DNA of 64,000 bases from Amycolatopsis orientalis DSM 43388 (GCF_000411975.1 NZ_ASXG01000015.1:190612-254611); one strand, 5' to 3'. Positions 28,434 to 40,438 are shown, counted from the first letter of the stretch. Numbers and translations: made by a program. Notes: generated by a model not told the origin, from the letters alone.

Positions 28434-29024
28434 GTGCCACGGAGCGGAGCAGAAGCGCGCAGCCGCCTCAAACAGGCGGCGCTGGAGCTGTACCGGGAAA
28501 ACGGGTTCGACAAGACGACCACCGCGGAGATCGCGGCCCGGGCCGGCGTCACCGAGCGCACCTTCTTCCGGCATTTCCCCGACAAACGCGAGGTGCTCTT
28601 CGACGGCGAAGCCGACCTGCGCGAGGACCTGACGAAATCAGTCGCCGAAGCTCCGGAAGGCCTGGCCCCGCTGGAAATCCTGCTGCGCGCCTTCCGGAAG
28701 GCCGGGCGGATCATGGAACGCAATCTCCCGTTCGCCGAGCCCCGGCGGGACTTGATCGCGGCGACGCCGACGCTGCGCGAACGCAATCTGGCCAAAGCCG
28801 CGACGCTCGCCGAGGCGCTCGCGGAAGCGTTGCGGCAGCGAGGCGTCGAGGATCGGTTGGCGGGGTTGGCCGCCCACGCCGGATGGGCGACGTTCCACCA
28901 CGCCACGCAGGCCTGGATCAGCGATCCGACGCGCGCGTTGGACGACTACCTGGACGAGGCGTTCGCCGATCTGCGGGCACTCGGCGCGGAGGTCCAGACA
29001 GCGAAAGGCCCTCCCGCGTCGTAA
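28434..29024 (+). CDS. TetR-family transcriptional regulator
   Basis: A 196-residue TetR protein: the N-terminal helix-turn-helix reads ALELYRENGFDKTTTAEIAARAGVTERTFFRHFPDKREVLF (about 15-55), the rest is a helical ligand-binding domain. It starts at a GTG with no clear Shine-Dalgarno. It is divergent from the epimerase-like gene and shares with it a three-copy operator, so it likely controls that gene and itself. Its stop lies inside the hairpin shared with the convergent hspR operon. Confidence 0.9.
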   Translation: MPRSGAEARSRLKQAALELYRENGFDKTTTAEIAARAGVTERTFFRHFPDKREVLFDGEADLREDLTKSVAEAPEGLAPLEILLRAFRKAGRIMERNLPFAEPRRDLIAATPTLRERNLAKAATLAEALAEALRQRGVEDRLAGLAAHAGWATFHHATQAWISDPTRALDDYLDEAFADLRALGAEVQTAKGPPAS

Positions 29025-29040
29025 ACGCGAGAGGGCCTTC
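29003..29040. terminator. Bidirectional hairpin between tetR and hspR
   Basis: Arms GAAAGGCCCTC and GAGGGCCTTC flank an inner CGCG/CGCG stem. The left arm lies inside the last codons of tetR; the right arm ends 10 bases before the hspR stop, so it serves both convergent transcripts. Confidence 0.8.
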
Positions 29041-29050
29041 GGCGCCAAAC

Positions 29051-29490
29051 TCAGCGGCGCTTGGGTTTCCACACCACCAGCGACGTGTTCTGCCGCAGCG
29101 GCACCAGATCCTTGCGATAGGACGCGTGCACCGCCGCGGCGGCCTGTTCAGCGGCCGCGTAGGCAGCGGCGAGTTCTTCGGTCAGCTCGTGCACCCGGGA
29201 CCGCAGCGCGTCGACCTGGTTCTCCAGTTCGATGATGCGCTTGATGCCGGACAGGTTGACCCCCTCCTCCTGCGAGAGGCGCTGGACCTCGCGCAGCAGG
29301 GCGATGTCGCGCATGGAGTAGCGCCGCCCGCCGCCGGCGGTGCGGCCCGGCGAAACCAGGCCGTGCCGGTCGTAGGAGCGCAGCGTCTGCGCGTGCAGCC
29401 CGGAAAGCTGGGCCGCCACCGAGATCACGAACACCGGGGTGTCCTCGTCCGCGCCGTGCGGGAGTCCCGGATTACCGCCGAACATCACCC

Positions 29491-29494
<4 letters not shown>
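29051..29494 (-). CDS. hspR: Heat-shock repressor HspR
   Basis: A MerR-family repressor, 144-147 residues. The N-terminal winged helix is VFVISVAAQLSGLHAQTLRSYDRHGLVSPGRTAGGGRRYSMRDIALLREVQRLSQEEGVNL, followed by a dimerising coiled coil (ELENQVDALRSRVHELTEEL). HspR binds HAIR elements and needs DnaK as corepressor in Streptomyces. The gene is last in dnaK-grpE-dnaJ-hspR and overlaps dnaJ by 4 bases (GTGA at 29494); an ATG three codons later (29485) is the alternative start. HAIR-like repeats lie upstream of dnaK and clpB. Confidence 0.96.
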
Positions 29495-30669
<1,175 letters not shown>

Positions 30670-30702
30670 CGGGTGTCTCCTCCTTTCGCTGCGAACCGAT
30701 TG

Positions 30703-31406
30703 TTACTGCTGACCGGACTCATCGACCGAACCGTCGAGCGGCAGTTCGCCGCCGACCGGCGGATCGACCGGCTGCTCCGCGGGGGCCGCCGCCGGCTCGT
30801 GGTCGGTCACGCCGACCAGCGCCGCCCGCAGCACCCGCTCGCCGAAGCGGTAGCCGCGACGCATCACGAGCGTGACCGTCGGGCCCTTCACGTCCGGGGA
30901 CGTGTTGTGCTGCACGGCCTCGTGGATGCTCGGGTCGAATTCCTCGCCCTCGGCGCCGAACGCTTCCAGTCCGGCCCGTTCCAGGCTGCTGACCAGCTTG
31001 TCGGCCACCGCCTTGAACGCACCGGTGAGGTCGCCGTGCTGCTCCGCGCGCTGGAGGTCGTCCAGCAGCGGAAGCAGATCGCCGACCACGGACGCCTTCG
31101 CGCTCTGCACGACGGCCTCGCGGTCGCGGTCGACCCGCTTGCGGTAGTTCGCGTACTCCGCCTGCAAACGCTGCAGGTCGGCAGTGCGCTCGGACAGTTG
31201 CTTTTCGATATCCGAGGCGGCCGGAACGGCTTCGTCCACGGAATCGCCGAGCGAGGGGCCCGCGTGCTCCACGGGCTCCTCACCAGCCGGAGTGTCCTCC
31301 GCGGCGGGCGGGCGGACCTCGCCGGTCTGCGGGTCCACCCGTCGCCGATCCCGCACGACTACCGGTTCCTCGGGGCCAGTGCCCTCGGTCTCGGAGTGGC
31401 GGGGGG

Positions 31407-31410
<4 letters not shown>
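30703..31410 (-). CDS. grpE: Nucleotide exchange factor GrpE
   Basis: GrpE releases ADP from DnaK. The 235-residue protein has an acidic, disordered N-terminus (about 1-65), the long coiled-coil helix ([31 protein letters not shown]), a helical bundle ([15 protein letters not shown]) and the C-terminal beta wing ([21 protein letters not shown]...[16 protein letters not shown]), followed by a Pro/Ala-rich tail. The GTG start overlaps the dnaK stop by 4 bases, which predicts coupled translation. Confidence 0.97.
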
Positions 31411-33272
<1,862 letters not shown>

Positions 33273-33337
33273 GGTGCTTCCTCTCGTGTGCTGGGCTGGG
33301 TTGCTGCTATGTTCGTGACCTGCGGTTTCGAGGCACT

Positions 33338-33344
33338 CTTGAGT
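33338..33344. promoter_or_regulatory. Possible second HspR half-site upstream of dnaK
   Basis: A perfect CTTGAGT half-site lies between the full HAIR and the dnaK start, but the partner half at the right distance (TAGCAGG) is poor. Multiple HAIRs before dnaK are known in Streptomyces, so this may be a weak accessory site. Confidence 0.4.
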
Positions 33345-33393
33345 ACCTTCTTAGCAGGTTCTCGAGGTCTCGCGCACGGCCTGGTCCACCAGA

Positions 33394-33414
33394 CTTGAGC
33401 CGACTGCACTCAAC
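33394..33414. promoter_or_regulatory. HAIR element (HspR operator) upstream of dnaK
   Basis: CTTGAG at 33394-33399 and CTCAAC at 33409-33414 are separated by 9 bases, the HAIR geometry, with one mismatch between the arms. It lies about 120 bases before the dnaK start. The clpB element at 21155-21175 has the same spacing and the same CTCAAC arm. Confidence 0.85.
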
Positions 33415-33459
33415 CTTGCTATCAGGATAACGGCGCACCCCCCGGTCTTGTTCCCGGGT

Positions 33460-34866
33460 TCACCCGCAGAATTCGCCCCGCGGCGGTGTGACGCCACTCA
33501 CCAGGTAACTGGCCTCGGCACGCCGCACGCACTCGGAGTTGAGCAGCCCGGTGTGGCCGTCGCCGAGGTACGTGAGCAGCGCGGATCCGTCGATGTGCGC
33601 GGCGAGCCCGCGGGCCCACCGCAACGGCGTCGCCGGGTCGTGCGCGCCGCCCACGACGAGGATCGGCGGCGCTCCGTGCACCGGCTGCGGCCGCGGCGGG
33701 TTCAGCGCGGGAAGCGGCCAGCCGGTGCAGCCCGCGGAGAGGTCCCAGTACTCGCTGTAGCGCCAGCTGTGCGGGGCGACCGCGCGGATCACCTGGGCGG
33801 TCGCGCGCAGGTCCGCCGGCCCGGTGAACGGCGACGGGAAATCCTGGCAGCCGATCGACCGGTACGCGCCGTAGGTTTCGCTCGCGAACTGTGCGCTGGT
33901 CGCGAGCGCGCTCGCGTCCGGGTCCGCGAGCGCACGGCTCAGCACCGGCCACTCGGCGGGGAGATAGAGGTGCCCGTACGCGCCGGAGGCCAGCTCTTCG
34001 CCGGTGGCCTTGCGGCCCAGCGCTTTCGCGTACGCGCCGTGGCTGACGAGGTCGTCGTAGCGGGCGAGGGCGTTCTTGCCGTGCAGCGCGCAGTCCGTCG
34101 AGCGTTCGCACCACGCGGAGAACCGCAGCAAGGCGTCCTCGGTGGCAGCGGCTTCCTCGACCATCGCCTGCCGCATCGGCCGGGAGTGGTCGACCGCGCC
34201 GTCGAGCACCATCGTGCGCACCCGGTCCGGATGCTTCGCCGCGTACACCGCGCCCAGCTCGGTGCCATACGAGACGCCGAGCCAGGAGATCTTCTGCTCG
34301 CCGAGCGCGCCGCGGATCGCGTCGATGTCCTCGGCGGCGCTTTGCGTGTCGACGTGCCCGAGCAGCGGGCCGGTCTTGACGAGACAGTCCTCGCCCGCCG
34401 CGCGGTTGTGCGCGACGAAGGCGTCGTACTGCTGGCGCGTGCTGGGGAAGAGGCCGATCTTCGGGTCGTACAGCTTCTCCTGGGCGCAGCTGATCTTCGG
34501 GTTGGTGAACCAGACGCCCCGCGGATCGAAGCCGATGATGTCGAAGCGGTCCCGCAGCGGTTTCCGCGCTGAGCCGATGACCTTGGGGTCGAGTCCGCCG
34601 AAGCGCACGAAGCCCACCCCGGAGCCGCCCGGCCCGCCCGGGTTGACCAGCAGCGAACCGATCCGGTGCGCCGGGTCGGCGGCGGGCAGGCGGGTGAGCG
34701 GGATGCGCACCGTGCCGGTTTCCGGATGGGCGCGGTCGATCGGCACCTCGATCTGGCTGCATTGCGCGGTCGGTTCCGGCTGGGTCCCGCACGGCGTCCA
34801 GGTCAACGCCGGAGTCGGTGCGCTGACCAGCGGAAGCATGGCCAGCACGGCGGCGGCCAGGTTCAT
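33460..34866 (-). CDS. Secreted alpha/beta hydrolase, tripeptidyl-aminopeptidase type
   Basis: A 468-residue exported hydrolase of the Streptomyces tripeptidyl aminopeptidase (SlpD/Tap) family. A short signal peptide (MNLAAAVLAMLPLVSAPTPA) is followed by CGTQPEPTAQCSQIEVPID, the oxyanion loop NPGGPGGSG, the nucleophile elbow GVSYGTELG (Ser199), and a TAP-like C-terminal domain with VVGGAHDPATP (acid) and GDGHTGLL (histidine). It probably trims peptides outside the cell. The start overlaps the stop of a 72-residue secreted protein gene by 4 bases, so the two are translated together. Confidence 0.9.
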   Translation of the reverse strand: MNLAAAVLAMLPLVSAPTPALTWTPCGTQPEPTAQCSQIEVPIDRAHPETGTVRIPLTRLPAADPAHRIGSLLVNPGGPGGSGVGFVRFGGLDPKVIGSARKPLRDRFDIIGFDPRGVWFTNPKISCAQEKLYDPKIGLFPSTRQQYDAFVAHNRAAGEDCLVKTGPLLGHVDTQSAAEDIDAIRGALGEQKISWLGVSYGTELGAVYAAKHPDRVRTMVLDGAVDHSRPMRQAMVEEAAATEDALLRFSAWCERSTDCALHGKNALARYDDLVSHGAYAKALGRKATGEELASGAYGHLYLPAEWPVLSRALADPDASALATSAQFASETYGAYRSIGCQDFPSPFTGPADLRATAQVIRAVAPHSWRYSEYWDLSAGCTGWPLPALNPPRPQPVHGAPPILVVGGAHDPATPLRWARGLAAHIDGSALLTYLGDGHTGLLNSECVRRAEASYLVSGVTPPRGEFCG

Positions 34867-35081
34867 GCCCGGCGCACCTGCCCCGTCCGGTCGTCGGCGG
34901 AGGTGCGGAGCACGACCGCCTCCGCGTTCCGGACGACCCCCTGCTGCACCGGGATTTCCACCACCGCGACCGGCGTCGTGACCTGCGGTTCAGGCGAGTG
35001 GCCGAACGCCGCGGTGCTCGCGAACGCCCCCACCGCGCCCGCCAGCACCGCGGCCAGCAGCCGCGTTTCGAGTTTGCGCAT
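34863..35081 (-). CDS. Small secreted protein coupled to the peptidase gene
   Basis: A 72-residue product with a basic start (MRKLETR), a hydrophobic core (LLAAVLAGAVGAFASTAAFG) and a predicted cleavage site near 25-27, leaving a mature chain of about 45 residues without cysteines. I recognise no family. It lies between a DUF4097 protein and a secreted peptidase, with a 4-base overlap with the latter. It could be a propeptide-like partner or inhibitor of the peptidase, but this rests only on position. Confidence 0.7.
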   Translation of the reverse strand: MRKLETRLLAAVLAGAVGAFASTAAFGHSPEPQVTTPVAVVEIPVQQGVVRNAEAVVLRTSADDRTGQVRRA

Positions 35082-35100
35082 GAGGTGTCTGTTCTCCCCT

Positions 35101-35877
35101 TCAGACGGCCTTGACGGTGACGCTGCCGCTGTCCGTGTTCAGCTCGAGAGTTTTCGTGTCCGGACTGGAGTTCTGCGGAAGGTCGATGCTGCGGCGCCCG
35201 CTGTCGCTGGTGCCGGTGACCTGGTAGGACCCGGCGCGCGGCACGGACACGTCGATCCGCCCGGAGTCGGCCCGCGCCTTGACGTTGTTCGGCTGGGTCA
35301 GGCTGAGCTCGATCCGCCCGCTGCCCGCGGAGACGTCGACCGGCCCGCGCAGGCCGTCGCCCGCGATCCGGCCGGACTGGCTGTGCACCCGCACCTCGCC
35401 GACGTCGTGCAGTTCGGCCGCGCCGCTGTCCAGCTGGAGCTTGACCGGCCCGGGCACGTCCCGCACCTGCGCCGCGCCGGAATTCGCGGTGACGTCGACG
35501 CTGCCGACGCCCGCGAAGTCCAGCGTGCCGGAGTCGGAACTGCCGGTGACCGGAATCCCCGCCGGGACGATAAGCTCCAGGTCGGCGGTGCAGTTGCGGC
35601 CGCAGTCCAGGATGACGAGCTGGTCGCCCTCGACGCGGTAAGCGTCCCCGGGCTGTCCGCTGAAGTGGTAGCGAAGGGTCTGATGCACGCGAGCCGCGCC
35701 GGGCGCGGTGCGGATGCGCACGTCCCCGGAGTCGTTCTCCAGCTTCACCCCGCGGATTTCCTGAGTGAGCGTCGCGTCCCGCGACACCGTGGAACCGAAC
35801 CCCCACCCGCCGAATCCGATCGCCACCCCAACGCCGATCACCGCGATGCCGGCCAGTGCCAGAAGCGGGCGTGCCAT
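35101..35877 (-). CDS. DUF4097 beta-repeat membrane-anchored protein
   Basis: A 258-residue protein with one N-terminal membrane helix (LLALAGIAVIGVGVAIGFGGWGFG) and a parallel beta-solenoid built from many short repeats of the form 'DSGxxxxxxV' (LENDSGDVRI, SSDSGTLDF, TANSGAAQV, LDSGAAEL, SQSGRIAG, ADSGRIDV, NTDSGSVTV). This is the DUF4097 (adhesin-like) pattern. The ATG at 35877 has GAGGGG upstream; a longer reading from 35898 adds nothing. It heads the operon with the small secreted protein and the peptidase. Function unknown; related proteins often go with envelope stress systems. Confidence 0.86.
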   Translation of the reverse strand: MARPLLALAGIAVIGVGVAIGFGGWGFGSTVSRDATLTQEIRGVKLENDSGDVRIRTAPGAARVHQTLRYHFSGQPGDAYRVEGDQLVILDCGRNCTADLELIVPAGIPVTGSSDSGTLDFAGVGSVDVTANSGAAQVRDVPGPVKLQLDSGAAELHDVGEVRVHSQSGRIAGDGLRGPVDVSAGSGRIELSLTQPNNVKARADSGRIDVSVPRAGSYQVTGTSDSGRRSIDLPQNSSPDTKTLELNTDSGSVTVKAV

Positions 35878-36040
35878 GTCAGTTCCCCTCAGTACCACTC
35901 TCGGCTTGTCTCCAGAGACGGTAGAAGGAGCGGACCCCCGGGGACATCCGGTAAACCCCCCGAAACATCCCTGAGGCGGCGACGGGAGGGCCGGGGTCCT
36001 AACCTGGCGGCCGGAGAGCCCCGTGAATCAGGAGGAACCC

Positions 36041-36580
36041 ATGCCCCAGCCGCCCAACCCGTACGACTACCTGCCGTCGGTTCCCTCGTTCACCCTGCGC
36101 AGCACGGACATCGCCGACGGAGAAACCCTGGCCCAGCCGCACCTCTCGGGCATCTTCGGCGCCGGCGGCGAGGACCGTTCGCCGCAGCTGGCGTGGGAAG
36201 GCTTCCCGGAAGGCACCCGCAGCTTCGCGATCACGGTCTACGACCCGGACGCCCCGACGGCCAGCGGCTTCTGGCACTGGGCGGTGTTCAACATCCCGGC
36301 GTCGGTGACTTCGCTGCCGTCCGGTGCGGGGGACGCCGCGGGGACGGGGCTGCCCTCTTCGGCGGTCACGCTCAAGGGTGACGGCGGAGTAAAGCAGTTC
36401 CTGGGCGCCGCGCCGCCTCCCGGACACGGGCCGCACCGGTACTTCTTCGTGGTGCACGCGCTGGACGTGGAGACGCTGGACGTGCCGGAGGACGCCACGC
36501 CGGCGTTCCTCGGGTTCAACATGTTCGGCCACACCCTCGGGCGGGCCACGTTGGTGCCGGTTTACGAGAACAAGGACTGA
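36041..36580 (+). CDS. YbhB/YbcL family Raf kinase inhibitor-like (PEBP) protein
   Basis: A 179-residue phosphatidylethanolamine-binding-like protein. The ligand-pocket motifs are there: [41 protein letters not shown] and [13 protein letters not shown]. Bacterial members have no agreed role. The ATG at 36041 follows a textbook AGGAGG 8 bases upstream. It ends in a shared hairpin with the convergent acetyltransferase gene. Confidence 0.92.
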   Translation: MPQPPNPYDYLPSVPSFTLRSTDIADGETLAQPHLSGIFGAGGEDRSPQLAWEGFPEGTRSFAITVYDPDAPTASGFWHWAVFNIPASVTSLPSGAGDAAGTGLPSSAVTLKGDGGVKQFLGAAPPPGHGPHRYFFVVHALDVETLDVPEDATPAFLGFNMFGHTLGRATLVPVYENKD

Positions 36581-36589
36581 GATTCCGTC

Positions 36590-36615
36590 GTGGGGCCGGG
36601 TGCCACCGGCCCCAC
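36590..36615. terminator. Hairpin between PEBP and GNAT genes
   Basis: Exact arms GTGGGGCCGG and CCGGCCCCAC around a 6-base loop, between two convergent genes. Confidence 0.85.
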
Positions 36616-36646
36616 GCGACCGTCCGAAAAGGACTTCGCCCGGGCG

Positions 36647-37072
36647 TCAGTGCACCCCCTCGCGTTCGAGGTACCGCCCGTCCGCGTGCTCCGCGAATCC
36701 GAACTTCCGGTACAGCTCGTGCGCGTCCGAGGTGTGCAGCATCCACCGGAAGTTCGCCCCCGGCCCGTGGTCGATCATCTCTCGCACGATTTCCTTGCCC
36801 AGCCCGGCGCCGCGTGCGTCCGCCACGATGAACACGTCGGAGAGATAAGCCATCGCGACTCCGTCCGAGAACGCCCGCGCGAACCCGACCTGACGACCGC
36901 TCTCCGCCTCGTACGCCCCGACCACTCGCCAGGCGGTCCGCACCTGCTGCTCGACGTGGTCCCGGGTCCGCCAGCGCGACCAATACGCCTCGGTGGACAG
37001 GAACTCCCACACGACGTCGAGATCCACCCGCGAGACGTCGTCGTCCAGCTCGTAAGCACCCACAGTCCTCAT
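36647..37072 (-). CDS. GNAT-family N-acetyltransferase
   Basis: A 141-residue GNAT protein. The acetyl-CoA loop is DARGAGLGKEIVREMI, preceded by AYLSDVFIVA (strand 4), and the C-terminus has the frequent HELYRKFGFAEH motif. The opening pattern DVVWEFLSTEAYWSRWRTRDHVEQQ is common in small acetyltransferases near detoxification genes. The substrate is unknown. It lies just after the SMR-TetR pair on the same strand. Confidence 0.9.
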   Translation of the reverse strand: MRTVGAYELDDDVSRVDLDVVWEFLSTEAYWSRWRTRDHVEQQVRTAWRVVGAYEAESGRQVGFARAFSDGVAMAYLSDVFIVADARGAGLGKEIVREMIDHGPGANFRWMLHTSDAHELYRKFGFAEHADGRYLEREGVH

Positions 37073-37094
37073 GGCGGCAAGGTAATCAGCGCCG

Positions 37095-37655
37095 TCAAGC
37101 GGGTTTGAGCAGATAATCCACCACCGGCCGCAGTTCCTCCGCGGACGGCGGCTCGTCGTCGATCAGTCCCTGGATCAGCAGGCCGTCGATCCCGGCGAGG
37201 AACACCCGGAACGCGACCTCGTCGTCGTGCCGGACCATCGACGTCAGCACGTCCAGCCACCGTCGCGCCGCCGGGCGCAGTTCGGGTTTGCGGGCGGCCA
37301 GCAGGTACAGCTCGTACTCCGCCATCGTGCGCCCGCGGCGCGGCCCCAGTGCCTCCGCGAGCAGGCCGGCCACCTCTTCCGCGCCGCGGCTGCCACGCGA
37401 TCGGGCGCGGTCGATCATCCAGTACACCTCGGTCGCCATGTCGCGCGCGCACGAAATCAGCGTCGCCACGAGCAGGTCGTCCAGCGAGGAGAAGTGGTAC
37501 GTCGTGGACGTCGTCGGCACCCCGGCCTCGGCCGCGACCGTGCGGTGCGTGACCCCGGCGACACCGTCGCGTTCGATCACCCGCAGGGTCGCTTCGATGA
37601 TCTCCGCCCGCCGCTTCTCGCCGCGGGCCTTGCGGCCGTCGGTCTGGATTTTCAC
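37095..37655 (-). CDS. TetR-family regulator coupled to an SMR pump gene
   Basis: A 186-residue TetR protein: HTH at RAEIIEATLRVIERDGVAGVTHRTVAAEAGVPTTSTTYHFSSLDDLLVATL (about 15-65), followed by the helical sensor domain. It starts at a GTG that overlaps the stop of the SMR gene by 4 bases (37652-37655), so repressor and pump are made from one transcript. It probably represses this operon until the pump substrate binds. Confidence 0.9.
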   Translation of the reverse strand: MKIQTDGRKARGEKRRAEIIEATLRVIERDGVAGVTHRTVAAEAGVPTTSTTYHFSSLDDLLVATLISCARDMATEVYWMIDRARSRGSRGAEEVAGLLAEALGPRRGRTMAEYELYLLAARKPELRPAARRWLDVLTSMVRHDDEVAFRVFLAGIDGLLIQGLIDDEPPSAEELRPVVDYLLKPA

Positions 37656-37978
37656 GACTGGCTCCCGACCTCGATCAGCACCACCCCGCCGATCACGAGC
37701 ACGAGTCCGGAGATCATCGCGACGTTGATCGGCTCCTGCAAAAACAGCACGCCGACCAGCGCGACCAGCGCCACGCCCGCCGCCGCCCAGATCGCGTAGG
37801 CCACCCCGATCGGCAACCCGAGCTTCAGCACCCGCGACAGCGCGAAGAACGCCAGCCCGTAGCCGACGACCACCAGGATCGACGGCGTCACCTTGGAAAA
37901 GCCCTCGGAAAGTTTGAGCGAGACGGTGGCGGTCACTTCTGCGGCGATGGCCAAAGCGAGGTACAAGTAAGCACCCAT
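37652..37978 (-). CDS. Small multidrug resistance (SMR) efflux protein
   Basis: A 108-residue four-helix proton-coupled exporter of quaternary ammonium or guanidinium compounds, EmrE/QacC type. It has the essential membrane glutamate Glu14 (AIAAEVTATVSLKLSEGF) and the family text GLAFFALSRVLKLGLPIGVAYAIWAAAGVALVALVG. Length is normal. It is the first gene of a coupled pair with a TetR repressor. Confidence 0.94.
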   Translation of the reverse strand: MGAYLYLALAIAAEVTATVSLKLSEGFSKVTPSILVVVGYGLAFFALSRVLKLGLPIGVAYAIWAAAGVALVALVGVLFLQEPINVAMISGLVLVIGGVVLIEVGSQS

Positions 37979-38060
37979 ACCCGAGAAAGTACCTGAACGA
38001 TCGTCCCACTTGCTAGCGAGGCGTGCACCACATCGGTGGGACTTGGGACCGGCTTACCGG

Positions 38061-38074
38061 TTACCCATCAGTAA
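38061..38074. promoter_or_regulatory. TTACT...GGTAA motif upstream of etfD
   Basis: TTACCCATCAGTAA lies 73 bases before the etfD start. Its reverse complement, TTACTGATGGGTAA, matches both motif copies upstream of the FadE5-like gene at 60328 and 60352 in the outer ten positions. It may be the operator of a shared fatty-acid regulator. Binding is inferred. Confidence 0.6.
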
Positions 38075-38146
38075 GAAGCGTTACCCTGCTCGGCACCGGC
38101 GCGCTCGCGCGGCGGCACCACCACACCGGACGAAAGGCACCCGACG

Positions 38147-40438
38147 ATGGGCGCTGTACAGCTGACGCTCGGGGGGATCTCCGTCCTCCTGGGCATCGTC
38201 GCCTGGGGAATGTTCATCGCGACCATTGCCCGCTTCGTGCGGGTGATCAAGCTCGGCCAGCCGGACGCGACGCGCAACGGCCCCTTCCTGCCGCGCTTGA
38301 TGACCCTGATCAAGGAGTTCGCGGCACACACCCGCATGGCCAAGTTCCGCCAGGTCGCCCCGTGGCACTGGCTCGTCATGTGGGGCTTCCTGATCGGGTC
38401 GCTCGCGCTGTTCGAGGCCTACGGCGAGGTGTTCGTGCCGACCTGGGGCTGGCCGATCCTCGAGGACTGGTCGCTGTGGAGCCTCCTGATGGAGCTGCTC
38501 GGCGTCGGCACGGTCGTCGGCGGCGTCGCGCTCGCGATCATCCGGCAGCTGAACCACCCGCGCCGGGCCGACCGGCTGTCGCGCTTCGCCGGCTCGAACT
38601 TCAAGTGGGCCTACTTCGTCGAGGCCGTGGTGATCATCGAGGGCATCGGCATCATCGGCGTGCGCGCGGGCAAGGCCGCGATGCACGTCCACGAGACGCC
38701 GACCTGGGCCGCGTTCGTGTCGAACCCGCTCAGCGAGCTGCTGCCCTCGAGCGCGGCGCTGGTGTCGGTGTTCGCCTTCATCAAGCTGATGAGCGCCACG
38801 GTCTGGCTGATCGTGGTGGCCCGCACGATGACCATGGGCATCGCCTGGCACCGGTTCAGCGCGTTCTTCAACATCTACTTCAAGCGCGAGGCGGACGGCG
38901 GGGTCGCGCTCGGCGCGGTCAAGCCGATGATGAGCAAGGGCAAGGTGCTCGACCTCGAAGAGGCCGATCCGGACGAGGACACCTTCGGCGTCGGCGCGAT
39001 CGAGGACTTCAGCTGGAAGGGCTGGCTGGACTTCTCCACCTGCACCGAATGCGGCCGTTGCCAGTCGCAGTGCCCGGCGTGGAACACCGGCAAGCCGCTG
39101 TCGCCGAAGCTGCTCATCACGCAGCTTCGCGACCACGCCTACGCGAAGGCCCCGTACCTGCTCGCGGGCGGCAAGCGTGACATGGCCGGCGATGAGATCG
39201 GCCTGTCTGGCGACAACATGTACGCGGGCATCGACGTCCTCGCGATCGCTGAGTCGCAGAAGGCGCTCGTCGGCGACGACGGCGGCGTCATCGACCCGGA
39301 CGTCCTGTGGTCCTGCACCTCCTGCGGCGCGTGCGTCGAGCAGTGCCCGGTCGACATCGAGCACGTCGACCACATCGTGGACATGCGCCGCTACCAGGTG
39401 ATGATCGAGTCGTCGTTCCCCACGGAGCTGAACGGCATGTTCAAGAACCTGGAGAACAAGGGCAACCCGTGGGGCCAGAACGCCAAGGACCGTCTGCAGT
39501 GGACGGAGGACCTCGACTTCGAGGTCCCGGTCTTCGACGGCGACCTCGGCGACGCGGAGTACCTGTTCTGGGTCGGCTGCGCCGGCGCGTTCGAGGACCG
39601 CGCGAAGAAGACCACTCGCGCGGTGGCCGAACTGCTGCACATCGCGGGCGTCAAGTACACCGTGCTCGGCTCGGAGGAGTCCTGCACCGGTGACCCGGCT
39701 CGCCGCGCGGGCAACGAGTTCCTGTTCCAGATGCTGGCGCAGCAGAACGTCGAGGTGCTGAACTCGGTGTTCGAGGGACGGGAACGCAAGGCGCGCAAGG
39801 TGGTCGTCACCTGTGCGCACTGCTTCAACACCCTCGCCAACGAGTACCCGGAGCTGGGCGGGCAGTTCGACGTCGTGCACCACACGCAGCTGCTGAACCG
39901 CCTGGTGCGGGAGAAGCACCTGACGCCGGTCGCGCCGGTCGCCGAGGACGTCACCTACCACGACCCCTGCTACCTGGGCCGGCACAACAAGGTCTACGAC
40001 GCTCCCCGCGAGCTCGTCGGCGCGTCCGGGGCGCAGCTGCGCGAAATGCCGCGGCACGGCGACCGGTCGATGTGCTGTGGCGCGGGCGGCGCGCGGATGT
40101 GGATGGAAGAGAAGATCGGCAAGCGGATCAACGTCGAGCGCGTGGACGAGGCGCTCGGCACCGCTCCGTCGAAGATCGCCACCGGCTGCCCGTTCTGCCG
40201 CGTGATGCTCACCGACGGCGTCACCTCGCGCCAGAGCGACGGCATGGCGAGCGAGAAGGTCGAGGTCGTGGACGTCGCGCAGCTGCTGCTGACGGCGGTC
40301 AAGCGCAAGCCGGAGCCGGCGCTGGTCGCCTCGGGCGCGCCCTCGCTGGACGAATCGGACGCGGAGCTGTCCGCCAAGCCGGACGTCCCGACCGACGAGA
40401 AGCCGACCGGAACGCCGTTGCCCGAGGGCGACGACTGA
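38147..40438 (+). CDS. etfD: Membrane Fe-S electron-transfer protein, EtfD-like
   Basis: A 763-residue protein with about six N-terminal membrane helices (1-250, nitrate-reductase gamma-like), a 4Fe-4S ferredoxin domain with two clusters (CTECGRCQSQC near 299 and CTSCGACVEQCP near 390) and two CCG domains of heterodisulfide-reductase type, the second with CCGAGGARMW near 642. It matches the layout of mycobacterial Rv0338c (EtfD), which takes electrons from the electron-transfer flavoprotein during fatty-acid oxidation and passes them to menaquinone. The role here is inferred from that family. A 14-bp motif shared with the FadE5-like gene precedes it. Confidence 0.88.
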   Translation: MGAVQLTLGGISVLLGIVAWGMFIATIARFVRVIKLGQPDATRNGPFLPRLMTLIKEFAAHTRMAKFRQVAPWHWLVMWGFLIGSLALFEAYGEVFVPTWGWPILEDWSLWSLLMELLGVGTVVGGVALAIIRQLNHPRRADRLSRFAGSNFKWAYFVEAVVIIEGIGIIGVRAGKAAMHVHETPTWAAFVSNPLSELLPSSAALVSVFAFIKLMSATVWLIVVARTMTMGIAWHRFSAFFNIYFKREADGGVALGAVKPMMSKGKVLDLEEADPDEDTFGVGAIEDFSWKGWLDFSTCTECGRCQSQCPAWNTGKPLSPKLLITQLRDHAYAKAPYLLAGGKRDMAGDEIGLSGDNMYAGIDVLAIAESQKALVGDDGGVIDPDVLWSCTSCGACVEQCPVDIEHVDHIVDMRRYQVMIESSFPTELNGMFKNLENKGNPWGQNAKDRLQWTEDLDFEVPVFDGDLGDAEYLFWVGCAGAFEDRAKKTTRAVAELLHIAGVKYTVLGSEESCTGDPARRAGNEFLFQMLAQQNVEVLNSVFEGRERKARKVVVTCAHCFNTLANEYPELGGQFDVVHHTQLLNRLVREKHLTPVAPVAEDVTYHDPCYLGRHNKVYDAPRELVGASGAQLREMPRHGDRSMCCGAGGARMWMEEKIGKRINVERVDEALGTAPSKIATGCPFCRVMLTDGVTSRQSDGMASEKVEVVDVAQLLLTAVKRKPEPALVASGAPSLDESDAELSAKPDVPTDEKPTGTPLPEGDD

